Assembly: GCF_026341275.1 (NCBI RefSeq)
Contig: NZ_JAIFZO010000002.1
Span: forward strand, 384,361 to 448,360
Length of the DNA stretch: 64,000 bases
Reading direction: 5' to 3'
From: Streptomyces ortus
GTDB lineage: Bacteria > Actinomycetota > Actinomycetes > Streptomycetales > Streptomycetaceae
A program made the position numbers and the translations under genes. Below the pieces are notes generated by a model that was given only the letters and a program-made list of their open reading frames with translations, did not search any database and was not told the origin of the DNA. Shown here in pieces: positions 18,434 through 25,353 of this stretch (position 1 is the stretch's first letter; every line of letters begins with the position of its first letter).

Positions 18434-19824
18434 AACCCTTCACCCACAGGGGGCGCAACCAGAGGCAACGGCTCCGCCCCCTCCAACCCGGGATCGTCGA
18501 CCCGAAACGTCTTCACCCGCCCCGGCGCGGAATCCGGTGTCTCGAACCGCACGGTCACCCTCCCCAGCCCGCTCCCCTGCACCCACCCGTGCCCGAACTC
18601 GACATGCCGAACATCGTGCCCCGCCCGCCACTGCCGCTCCACCACCGGCTCCGGCTCCTCGACCGCCTCCTCCGCCGCCACCGGCTCCGCCCCGAGCCCC
18701 TCCGGCTCCCCATCGGCAGCGGCCTGCGCCTCGGCCTCAGCCTGGGCCTGGGCCTGGGCCTGCGCGAAGAGGTCCTCCTGCGTGTAGTCGGCGAGCCCGG
18801 TCACCCCGACCCCCAGCAACCGCACACCCCCCGTGGTGTCCACCGCCTCCAGCAGCCGCGCCGCGGCCTCCCGCACCACGGCCGGGTCGTCCGTCGGCCC
18901 CCGCAACGTCTCCGACCGCGTCAGCGTCGAGAAGTCGTACCGCCGCACCTTGAGCACGATCGTCCGCCCGGACAGCTGCGCCCCCCGCAACCGCTGGACA
19001 CACCGGTCCGCGAGCCGCTGCACCTCCATGCGCACCCGCACCCGGTCATGGATGTCCACGTCGTACGTGTCCTCGACGGACACCGACTTGGTGTCCCGCT
19101 CGGCCACCACGGGCCGCTCGTCATGGGCCAGCGCCATCGCGTACAGGGCGAGGCCATGGGCCTTCCCCAGCAGCCGTACGAGCTCGTCCTCGCCCGCCTC
19201 CGCGATCTCCCCCACGGTGTTGATCCCGCCCCGCCGCAGATGGTCGCCGGTGGCCGGCCCCACACCCGGCAGGATCCGCACCGGCATCGGCGCGAGCAGC
19301 GCCCGCTCGGTGCCCGGCTCTATGAGCACGAGCCCGTCCGGCTTGGCCTGCTCGGAGGCGATCTTCGCGAGCATCTTGCAGGCCGCGAGCCCCACGGACC
19401 CGGTCAGCCCGGTGACGGCCCGGATGTCGTCGCGCAGTCTCTTCCCGGCCAGCAACGCCGACGCCTCGTCCCAGGCGGTCCCCCCGGCCTCCAGATCCAC
19501 GAACGCCTCGTCCAGGCTCAACGGCTCCACCAGCGGCGACAACTCCCGCAGCAGCCCCATCACCTGCTCGCTGATCTGCCGGTACAGACCGAAGCGCGGT
19601 ACGAGATACGCGGCGTTCGGCGCCAGGCGGCGGGCCTGCGCCATCGGCATCGCCGAATGAACCCCGAAGACCCGCGCCTCGTACGAGCAGGTGGAGACCA
19701 CGCCACGCGGTCCGAGGCCGCCCACGACGACCGCCTTCCCGCGCAGGCTCGGCTTGGACGCCTGCTCCGCCGAGGCGAAGAAGGCATCCATGTCGAGATG
19801 CAGGATCGTGGGCGCGGTTCTCAC
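18412..19824 (-). CDS. dinB: DNA polymerase IV (Y-family translesion polymerase)
   Basis: A 470-residue Y-family polymerase. The palm has HLDMDAFFASAEQ near the start and SLDEAFVDLE around residue 104, which provide the catalytic acidic residues. The helix-hairpin-helix and little-finger regions follow up to about residue 340. An unusual linker rich in AQ/AE pairs and acidic residues (about 355-395) then leads to a small C-terminal domain (VRHVEFGHGWVQGSG...) found in Streptomyces homologues. The linker may place a partner-binding element away from the polymerase core. The ATG is at 19824. It is the last gene of the minus-strand run; the upstream MerR gene is 90 bases away. Confidence 0.93.
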   Translation of the reverse strand: MRTAPTILHLDMDAFFASAEQASKPSLRGKAVVVGGLGPRGVVSTCSYEARVFGVHSAMPMAQARRLAPNAAYLVPRFGLYRQISEQVMGLLRELSPLVEPLSLDEAFVDLEAGGTAWDEASALLAGKRLRDDIRAVTGLTGSVGLAACKMLAKIASEQAKPDGLVLIEPGTERALLAPMPVRILPGVGPATGDHLRRGGINTVGEIAEAGEDELVRLLGKAHGLALYAMALAHDERPVVAERDTKSVSVEDTYDVDIHDRVRVRMEVQRLADRCVQRLRGAQLSGRTIVLKVRRYDFSTLTRSETLRGPTDDPAVVREAAARLLEAVDTTGGVRLLGVGVTGLADYTQEDLFAQAQAQAQAEAEAQAAADGEPEGLGAEPVAAEEAVEEPEPVVERQWRAGHDVRHVEFGHGWVQGSGLGRVTVRFETPDSAPGRVKTFRVDDPGLEGAEPLPLVAPPVGEGLRRSPRP

Positions 19825-19914
19825 ATGTCCGATGCTGCCCTACGCCACTGACAATGCCCCGGGCCACCGCCCACGGAGCGCCGCGGAACCGCCGGCCCGC
19901 CCTGCGCGGCCGTC

Positions 19915-20547
19915 TCAGACCGCGCGGTTGCGGCGCCGGGCCAGCTCGTCCGCCGGATTGGCCCCGACGAGCGTCTCACCCGTGTCCACACGCTCTCCGT
20001 GCAGCTGCGAGAGCGCGCTGCGCACGTCCCGCCACACGACGCCCACGGCGATGCCGAAGATGCCCTGGCCGCCCTGGAGAAGGGCGTGGACCTCGTCGGG
20101 CGAGGAACATTCGTAGACCGTCGCGCCGTCGCTCATCAGCGTCATCCGCTCCAGGTCGCAGGAGCCCCGCTCCTTGAGATGCTGGACCGTGGTGCGGATG
20201 TTCTGCAGCGAGACCCCCGTGTCCAGGAACCGCTTCACGATCTTCAGGACGACCACGTCACGGAAGCTGTAGAGCCGCTGCGTCCCCGACCCGTGAGCGG
20301 GCCGCACGCTCGGCTCGACCAGAGCGGTCCTGGCCCAGTAGTCCAGCTGCCGATAGGTGATCCCCGCGGCCGCGCAGGCCGTGGGCCCGCGATAACCGAT
20401 CTCCTCGGACGCCACCTCGCCGTCCCTCGGCACCACTTTCGGCCGCTGTACGTGATCGGCCGCGCTGCTGTGAAGCGGGTACGGGCCACTGTCCCCCAGA
20501 CCGCGTCCGGAGGCACCCCCAGCCGTACCGTCGCCGCTGCTTCTCAC
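19915..20547 (-). CDS. MerR-family regulator (Rv1830-like)
   Basis: A 210-residue regulator. A disordered ~60-residue N-terminus is followed by a MerR winged helix (YRGPTACAAAGITYRQLDYWART...GTQRLYSFRDVVVLKIVKRFLDTGVSLQNIR) and a C-terminal sensor-like part with GATVYECSSPDEVHALLQGGQGIFGIAVG. The GTG at 20547 has GGAGG upstream; the frame continues to 20625 without a better start. In mycobacteria the orthologous gene also follows the bifunctional nuclease. Its ligand is unknown. A 15-bp palindrome upstream (20629-20643) is a candidate operator. Confidence 0.88.
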   Translation of the reverse strand: MRSSGDGTAGGASGRGLGDSGPYPLHSSAADHVQRPKVVPRDGEVASEEIGYRGPTACAAAGITYRQLDYWARTALVEPSVRPAHGSGTQRLYSFRDVVVLKIVKRFLDTGVSLQNIRTTVQHLKERGSCDLERMTLMSDGATVYECSSPDEVHALLQGGQGIFGIAVGVVWRDVRSALSQLHGERVDTGETLVGANPADELARRRNRAV

Positions 20548-20628
20548 GCCGACCTCCGTCCTAGACCTGCCTTCTCGACGGTAGGCAGTCACCAGGGGCT
20601 CGTCAACGATCGCCACACTCGGCACGCC

Positions 20629-20643
20629 GGGTGATAATCACCC
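20629..20643. promoter_or_regulatory. perfect 15-bp palindrome upstream of the MerR gene
   Basis: GGGTGAT-A-ATCACCC is fully symmetrical. On the minus strand it overlaps TTAGGGT, a plausible -10 box (TAGGGT at 20640-20645). MerR-type activators commonly bind symmetrical sites within promoters, so autoregulation is the simplest reading. Confidence 0.5.
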
Positions 20644-20761
20644 TAAGAGTGGTTTCCCGTGCCCCACTGCGGGGAAAGGCTAGCCGAATGCGCTCGGGAC
20701 GACCGCCGTACGGCGCGTCGTCCGGCGGTCCCGGAGGGTCACGGACCGGTCTCCGGCACCG

Positions 20762-21235
20762 TCACTGGCTGTTGGTCCCGAAGTCCTCGGGCGAGATCTG
20801 GTCGAGGAACTCGCGGAACTTCTCCACCTCGTCCTCCTGCTCGTCCGGGATCGCGATGCCGGCGTCGTCCAGGACACCGTCGCTGCCGTAGATGGGCGTC
20901 CCGGTGCGCAGGGCGAGCGCTATGGCGTCGGACGGCCGCGCACTCACCTCGACCCCGCTGGCGAACACCAGCTCCGCGTAGAAGACGCCCTCCCGCAGGT
21001 CGGTGATGCGCACTTCGGTCAGCTCCTGGCCGACGGCTTCCAGCACGTCCTTGAACAGGTCGTGGGTCAGCGGTCGCGCGGGAGCCATGCCCTGCTGAGC
21101 GAAGGCGATCGCCGTCGCCTCCCCCGGCCCGATCCAGATGGGGAGGTAGCGGTCGCCTCCCACTTCACGCAGGAGCACGATCGGTTGGTTGGAGGGCATT
21201 TCGACCCGGACACCTACGACGTCGAGCTCGTTCAC
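20762..21235 (-). CDS. bifunctional nuclease-family (DUF151) protein
   Basis: A 157-residue protein beginning MNELDVVGVRVEMPSNQPIV, with LPIWIGPGEATAIAF, RPLTHDLF and SARPSDAIALALRTGTPIY, the hallmarks of the DUF151 bifunctional nuclease family. Some members show RNase/DNase activity; the physiological role in actinobacteria is unclear. The start is GTG 21235. A -10-like TAGGGT lies only seven bases before it, so the message may be leaderless. The gene sits between two MerR genes exactly as Rv1829 does in M. tuberculosis. Confidence 0.9.
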   Translation of the reverse strand: MNELDVVGVRVEMPSNQPIVLLREVGGDRYLPIWIGPGEATAIAFAQQGMAPARPLTHDLFKDVLEAVGQELTEVRITDLREGVFYAELVFASGVEVSARPSDAIALALRTGTPIYGSDGVLDDAGIAIPDEQEDEVEKFREFLDQISPEDFGTNSQ

Positions 21236-21241
21236 ACAGCA

Positions 21242-21247
21242 ACCCTA
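21242..21247 (-). promoter_or_regulatory. -10-like element for a possible leaderless transcript
   Basis: TAGGGT on the minus strand ends seven bases before the GTG start of the nuclease gene, which is the spacing expected when transcription begins at the start codon. No good -35 box is visible. Confidence 0.35.
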
Positions 21248-21334
21248 GGCCGTGCCCGGCACCTTTGGGTAGTCGAGCACGGAATGGGTGCCCTATCCCA
21301 CGTTCCACGCCCCGCGTCCGGGCGGGTCGCCGGG

Positions 21335-22069
21335 TCAGGGAAGCCGCACCCCGAGGGCCGACTGCACCAGGGCGGCGTGCAGCCTCACCGCGAGCCCCGC
21401 CAGCTCCTTGGTGCGCGCCTGGGCGTGTGCCCTGGTCTGCGGGTTGCGGTGGAGCCGCAGGGGTGCCACGACCTGGTCCACCAGGCCGGCCTCGCGGTCG
21501 GCGGCGGCCTTCACGGCGCGCAGATGGCGCGGCTCGATCCCGAACCGCCCCAGTTCGAGCACCAGTCCGGCGACGGTCACCGCTTCGGCGTCGTACACGC
21601 CGTCCGGCAGCGGGGTGATGAGCCCGTACGACTCCCACTCGTCGAGCTGCCGCTCACCGATCTCGGCGGCGGCCAGCAGCTCGTCGCGCCCGATACGGGC
21701 GACGACGGGCTCCTCGGGCTCACTCAGGGCCTCCCCGTCGCGCTGACGCCCCACGGAGGGCAGCGGGGCCGCCTCTCCGCGCCCCATGGCGTCCAGATGC
21801 TCCCGGATGACCTTCAGGGGCAGATAGTGGTCCCGCTGCATCCTCAGGACGTGTCCGAGGCGTTCGACGTCGTCCTCGCTGAACTTGCGGTATCCCGAGG
21901 GGGTGCGCTGCGGCTCGATGAGGCCCTCGGACTCCAGGAAACGGATCTTGGAGACGGTGACCTCGGGGAATTCGTCACGCAGCACGGTCAGCACCGTGCC
22001 GATGCTCATCAGCCCGTGGTCCGTGGCGGCGGCGCCGTGACCGGCACCGCCGCTCGGTGTTCGAAGCAT
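21335..22069 (-). CDS. ftsR: MerR-family regulator FtsR-like (Rv1828-like)
   Basis: A 244-residue MerR-type protein. Its winged helix is MSIGTVLTVLRDEFPEVTVSKIRFLE...RTPSGYRKFSEDDVERLGHVLRMQRD, and a C-terminal second helical domain contains DELLAAAEIGERQLDEWESYGL. This two-domain layout is that of Rv1828 and of corynebacterial FtsR, which activates ftsZ. The ATG at 22069 has GGAAGG upstream. It lies between the FHA gene and the nuclease gene, as in mycobacteria. The symbol rests on domain layout and synteny, not on a direct test. Confidence 0.85.
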   Translation of the reverse strand: MLRTPSGGAGHGAAATDHGLMSIGTVLTVLRDEFPEVTVSKIRFLESEGLIEPQRTPSGYRKFSEDDVERLGHVLRMQRDHYLPLKVIREHLDAMGRGEAAPLPSVGRQRDGEALSEPEEPVVARIGRDELLAAAEIGERQLDEWESYGLITPLPDGVYDAEAVTVAGLVLELGRFGIEPRHLRAVKAAADREAGLVDQVVAPLRLHRNPQTRAHAQARTKELAGLAVRLHAALVQSALGVRLP

Positions 22070-22086
22070 GGACCTTCCCTGGGGGT

Positions 22087-22110
22087 CTCCCCGGACAAAG
22101 TCTGGGGGAG
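22087..22110. repeat. hairpin-forming dispersed element between the FHA and MerR genes
   Basis: CTCCCCGGAC (22087-22096) pairs with GTCTGGGGGAG (22100-22110) around an AAA loop, with slight imperfection. The CCAGACTTTGTCCGGGG core is, from memory, a frequent intergenic hairpin in Streptomyces. It may reduce transcription between the two genes. Confidence 0.5.
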
Positions 22111-22112
22111 GG

Positions 22113-22955
22113 TCAGATGCCCCGCTGGCTCGCGTAGAAGACCAGCCGGTACTTGCCGATCTGCACCTCGTCACCGTTCGCCAGGGGGACCCGGTCGATG
22201 CGCTCCCGGTTGACGTACGTGCCGTTGAGGCTGCCGACGTCCGCCACCGTGAACGAACCGTCGGGCTCCCGGCGGAACTCCACATGGCGGCGCGACACGG
22301 TCACGTCGTCCAGGAAGATGTCGCTCTGCGGATGACGGCCGGCGGTCGTCAGATCACCGTCCAGCAGGAAGCGGCTGCCCGAGTTGGGCCCCCGCCGCAC
22401 CACAAGGAGCGCCGAGCCGAGCGGCAGGGCGTCCACGGCGGCCTGCGCCTCGGGCGACAGCATCGGCATCTGCGTCTGACCGGTGGCCTCGGCGTCGTAG
22501 GCCTCAAGACCGGAGATGGAGATCGTCGAGGTGGTCTCCGACGGACGCTCGGGGGTCGCCCCGGCCCGCAACGGCGCACCACAGTTCGAGCAGAAGCGAC
22601 TCGCTTCCGCGTTGCGGTTACCGCACCTCGTACACACCAGGGCCGACATGGACGGATCCTCCTGCCGCGGCTGCCCCGCCGGGGTATTGGACGCGTACGG
22701 GTCGGAGCCGAATCCTCCACCCGCACCTGAGGTTGACGGATCCCCGAAACCTATGCGCCCCGACTGGGCAGGGTCAACAGACGGCGCGCCCTGACCACCG
22801 GAAATGTCACCGGGCGGCCCACCCACCTGGTCGCGGAACAGCGGGCGGTCCCCCTGCTCCTCGCCTTCCGAGGGGCGCGGTGCGCGATGGCGGGCGGTGG
22901 CGTTGTCGCCGCCCTCTCGTGCGCTCTTGCCGAACAACTTCGCAAACAACTTCAC
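22113..22955 (-). CDS. FHA-domain protein with zinc ribbon (GarA/OdhI-like)
   Basis: A 280-residue protein. The C-terminal ~85 residues are a forkhead-associated domain with the phosphopeptide-binding pattern TAGRHPQSDI, VSRRHVEF and GSLNGTYVN. Just before it, at about residues 140-143, is an ETTS motif like the PknB/PknG phosphorylation site of GarA. Between a long hydrophilic N-terminus and that motif is a zinc ribbon (CTRCGNRNAEASRFCSNCG). GarA/OdhI switches central nitrogen/carbon enzymes according to phosphorylation; the same logic is plausible here. The GTG at 22955 (GTG AAG TTG TTT) follows AGGGGAAT. The ribbon and long N-terminus are absent from mycobacterial GarA. Confidence 0.88.
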   Translation of the reverse strand: MKLFAKLFGKSAREGGDNATARHRAPRPSEGEEQGDRPLFRDQVGGPPGDISGGQGAPSVDPAQSGRIGFGDPSTSGAGGGFGSDPYASNTPAGQPRQEDPSMSALVCTRCGNRNAEASRFCSNCGAPLRAGATPERPSETTSTISISGLEAYDAEATGQTQMPMLSPEAQAAVDALPLGSALLVVRRGPNSGSRFLLDGDLTTAGRHPQSDIFLDDVTVSRRHVEFRREPDGSFTVADVGSLNGTYVNRERIDRVPLANGDEVQIGKYRLVFYASQRGI

Positions 22956-23145
22956 GGGCGATTCCCCTTGACCGAAACAGACCCGCCCGTGGGGCAGGAC
23001 GAACCCTGATTGCACACACCGGTCGAGCCGGACACCCTCACAACGTCCGTATCCACCAGACAGTTTCCACCACGCACCAGCCATTCGGTGCGTCGACCCC
23101 CCGCAAGCTCATGCCCTCGGAGAGCCGCCTCCAAGCGCCGCAGGT

Positions 23146-24024
23146 TCACTGGGAGGACGACCGAGCGTAGTCAGGCCGCTCTGCGGGTCGCAAGGCGTCC
23201 ACGACGATCTTGTCGGACCGCTCCACCGTGACGGTGGCCTGCTCCTTCTCCAAAGTCTGCACCACGCCGCCAGGGATGTTGAGCGCCGGTTCGAGGTCCT
23301 GGGGTTTCCCGATGACCTTGAAACGATACGGGGAGCCGATCTTGTTCCCGTCCACCGCGACTCCCCCGCTCTTATCCGTCAGATAGGTGCCCGCGACGAT
23401 CCGTACGCCATTGACCTGGATGGCCTCCGCGCCCGCCGCACGGAGCTCCTGGACCGCGTCGAGCAGCATGTCGGCCTCGACCGTTCCCTTCCCGTCGGCG
23501 ATGGTCAGCGTGATGCCGGGGCCCTGCGCCGCCACGGTGCCCGCCAGAATGCCGAGTTGCTTCTCCTTCTCGACCGTCTGCTTGCGGGCCTCCTCGGCCT
23601 GGTCCGAGCTGTTCTCCAGCTCGGTGCGCTGATCCTCCAGCCCCTGCTTCTCCTCCTCCAGACGCTGTGTGCGGTCATCGAGTTCATCGAGGATGCGTAC
23701 GAGGTCCTCCTGGCGTGCGCCGCGCAGGGCCCCGTCGCTGTCGCTGTTGGACGCGACCTGGACGGCGAGGCCGAACCCGAGGCCGAACAGCAGCAGCGCG
23801 ACGATCAGTTGCGCGCGGGACACCCGCGGCGGCCACAGGCCCGCCACCAGCCGCTGCCGGCCGGTCGGGGCTGCCGGTCCGCTCCGCTCGGGCCCGGCCT
23901 GCGGTGTGCGGGTCCCGGCCGCCTCCTCGGGAGCGTTCCGGGGAGTCCTCGCCTCCACCTCTTCGGGCAGTTCCTCGCGCAGCGGGTTCCCGGGGGTGCG
24001 CGGCGTCTCGTCGTTGCTGCTCAT
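23146..24024 (-). CDS. DUF881-family membrane protein (Rv1825-like)
   Basis: A 292-residue protein with a ~75-residue hydrophilic N-terminus and one membrane segment (RAQLIVALLLFGLGFGLAVQV). An extracytoplasmic coiled coil follows (ELDDRTQRLEEEKQGLEDQR...), then the DUF881 domain with GPGITLTIADG, ELRAAGAEAIQVNGVRI and SPYRFKVIG. The function is unknown, but the family sits in a conserved cell-envelope/division neighbourhood. The ATG at 24024 has GAGG upstream and overlaps the end of the small-basic-protein gene. It forms a sandwich with a second DUF881 gene on the other side. Confidence 0.88.
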   Translation of the reverse strand: MSSNDETPRTPGNPLREELPEEVEARTPRNAPEEAAGTRTPQAGPERSGPAAPTGRQRLVAGLWPPRVSRAQLIVALLLFGLGFGLAVQVASNSDSDGALRGARQEDLVRILDELDDRTQRLEEEKQGLEDQRTELENSSDQAEEARKQTVEKEKQLGILAGTVAAQGPGITLTIADGKGTVEADMLLDAVQELRAAGAEAIQVNGVRIVAGTYLTDKSGGVAVDGNKIGSPYRFKVIGKPQDLEPALNIPGGVVQTLEKEQATVTVERSDKIVVDALRPAERPDYARSSSQ

Positions 24025-24029
24025 CGGCC

Positions 24030-24362
24030 TCACGCCCGGAAGACGTGCCGGCGGATCGCCGCGGCGTTGGAGAAGATGCGAATGCCCAGGACGACCACGA
24101 CACCCGTGGACAGCTGGGCGCCCACGCCCAACTTGTCACCCAGGAAGACGATCAGCGCGGCCACCACGACGTTGGACAGGAACGACACCACGAAGACCTT
24201 GTCGTCGAAGATGCCGTCGAGCATCGCCCGCAGCCCACCGAACACGGCGTCGAGCGCCGCGACGACGGCGATCGGAAGATAGGGCTCGACCATCGCCGGT
24301 ACCTCGGGCCGGACCAGCAATCCAGCCACGACTCCCACGACGAGGCCCAGTACGGCGATCAC
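24030..24362 (-). CDS. sbp: small basic protein (DUF1290), membrane
   Basis: A 110-residue membrane protein with three hydrophobic segments (IAVLGLVVGVVAGLLV, LPIAVVAALDAVFGGL and FLSNVVVAALIVFLGD) and a basic end (AAAIRRHVFRA). This is the small basic protein family encoded next to cell-division genes in Gram-positive bacteria; it corresponds to Rv1824. The GTG at 24362 overlaps the TGA of the upstream DUF881 gene by four bases (GTGA), implying translational coupling. Its molecular role is not established. Confidence 0.88.
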   Translation of the reverse strand: MIAVLGLVVGVVAGLLVRPEVPAMVEPYLPIAVVAALDAVFGGLRAMLDGIFDDKVFVVSFLSNVVVAALIVFLGDKLGVGAQLSTGVVVVLGIRIFSNAAAIRRHVFRA

Positions 24363-25261
24363 GATGTGCCTTTCTCTGTGCTCGGTTGAGCTGTTCGTAC
24401 GATCACACTCGGTGCTGCGGGCAGCCGGACCTCGTCCTCGGCGGAGATGCTGGTCCTGATCCCGAAGTTCTTGTGCAGAGCCTGCAGATACTGGCCGTCA
24501 CCGCTGTTCTGGAACCTGGTGCGCAAGCGGTCCCCGTCCCCCACGGCCAACACCGTGTACGGCGGCACCAACGGCTTGTTGTCGACCAGTATCGCGTCAC
24601 CCGCGGCCCTGATCGCGGACAGGGCGGTCAGCCGCTGGCCGTTGATCGTGACGGCTTCGGCGCCCGACTCCCAGAGTCCGTTGATGACCCGCTGCATGTC
24701 GCGGTCGCGTACGCGTCCGGTGTCGGAGAAGCCCGAGGTCTCCCGCGCGTCCCCGGCGCCGGCGTGATCGGCTTCCTTCGCGTCGTCCACGACGAGTTTC
24801 ACACCGGGACCGTGCACTTCGAGGGCGCCCGCCAGGATGCCCACCAGCTCGCCCTGGTCACCGCCGTGCTTCTTCAGCGCCTCGCGCTGCCGGGCCCCGA
24901 CATCGTCGCGCAGTTCGTCGATGGCGTCCTCGAGGTCTTCGGCCGCCGACGTCTCGCTGTCGATGCGGTCGATGAGCTCCTCGCGCTCCTTGGCGACGAC
25001 CGGAGCCGCTATCCGCGCCTGCGCCGCGCCCACGGTCACCAACAGGGCCGCGAGCACCAGACCGGCCGCGAGACCGAGCTTCGCCGACAGCTTCTTGGGC
25101 ATCCCGCCCGTGCCGTCGGCCTTCCGCCGGGCAGCCGCCTCGGCGTACCCCTCGTCGAGACTGTGGTCCATGACGTTGGTGAGCAGCGACATGGACGCGT
25201 CCGGGCGCGGGGGGCGCGTGGGGGTGCTCCGAACGGGGGGCTGCTGCGGCATGCCGCACAT
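24359..25261 (-). CDS. DUF881-family membrane protein (Rv1823-like)
   Basis: A 300-residue protein. A cytoplasmic N-terminus (...MSLLTNVMDHSLDEGYAEAAA) leads to one membrane segment (LGLAAGLVLAALLVTVGAAQA), a coiled coil (EREELIDRIDSETSAAEDLEDA), and the DUF881 domain with LEVHGPGVKLVVDDA, LWESGAEAVTINGQRL and PPYTVLAVGD. The paralogue two genes on is shorter. ATG codons at 25261 and 25252 are both possible starts and neither has a good ribosome site; I chose the outer one. Translation is coupled to the small basic protein gene by a four-base overlap. Confidence 0.85.
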   Translation of the reverse strand: MCGMPQQPPVRSTPTRPPRPDASMSLLTNVMDHSLDEGYAEAAARRKADGTGGMPKKLSAKLGLAAGLVLAALLVTVGAAQARIAAPVVAKEREELIDRIDSETSAAEDLEDAIDELRDDVGARQREALKKHGGDQGELVGILAGALEVHGPGVKLVVDDAKEADHAGAGDARETSGFSDTGRVRDRDMQRVINGLWESGAEAVTINGQRLTALSAIRAAGDAILVDNKPLVPPYTVLAVGDGDRLRTRFQNSGDGQYLQALHKNFGIRTSISAEDEVRLPAAPSVIVRTAQPSTEKGTS

Positions 25262-25353
25262 CGTCGCACGTCGCGACCTGTAGCTCCGAACGGCCCCACC
25301 GACGTGCCGGACAGGCCCCTTTCGGGGCATTGTCCGGCACGCGCGCGTGGTAC

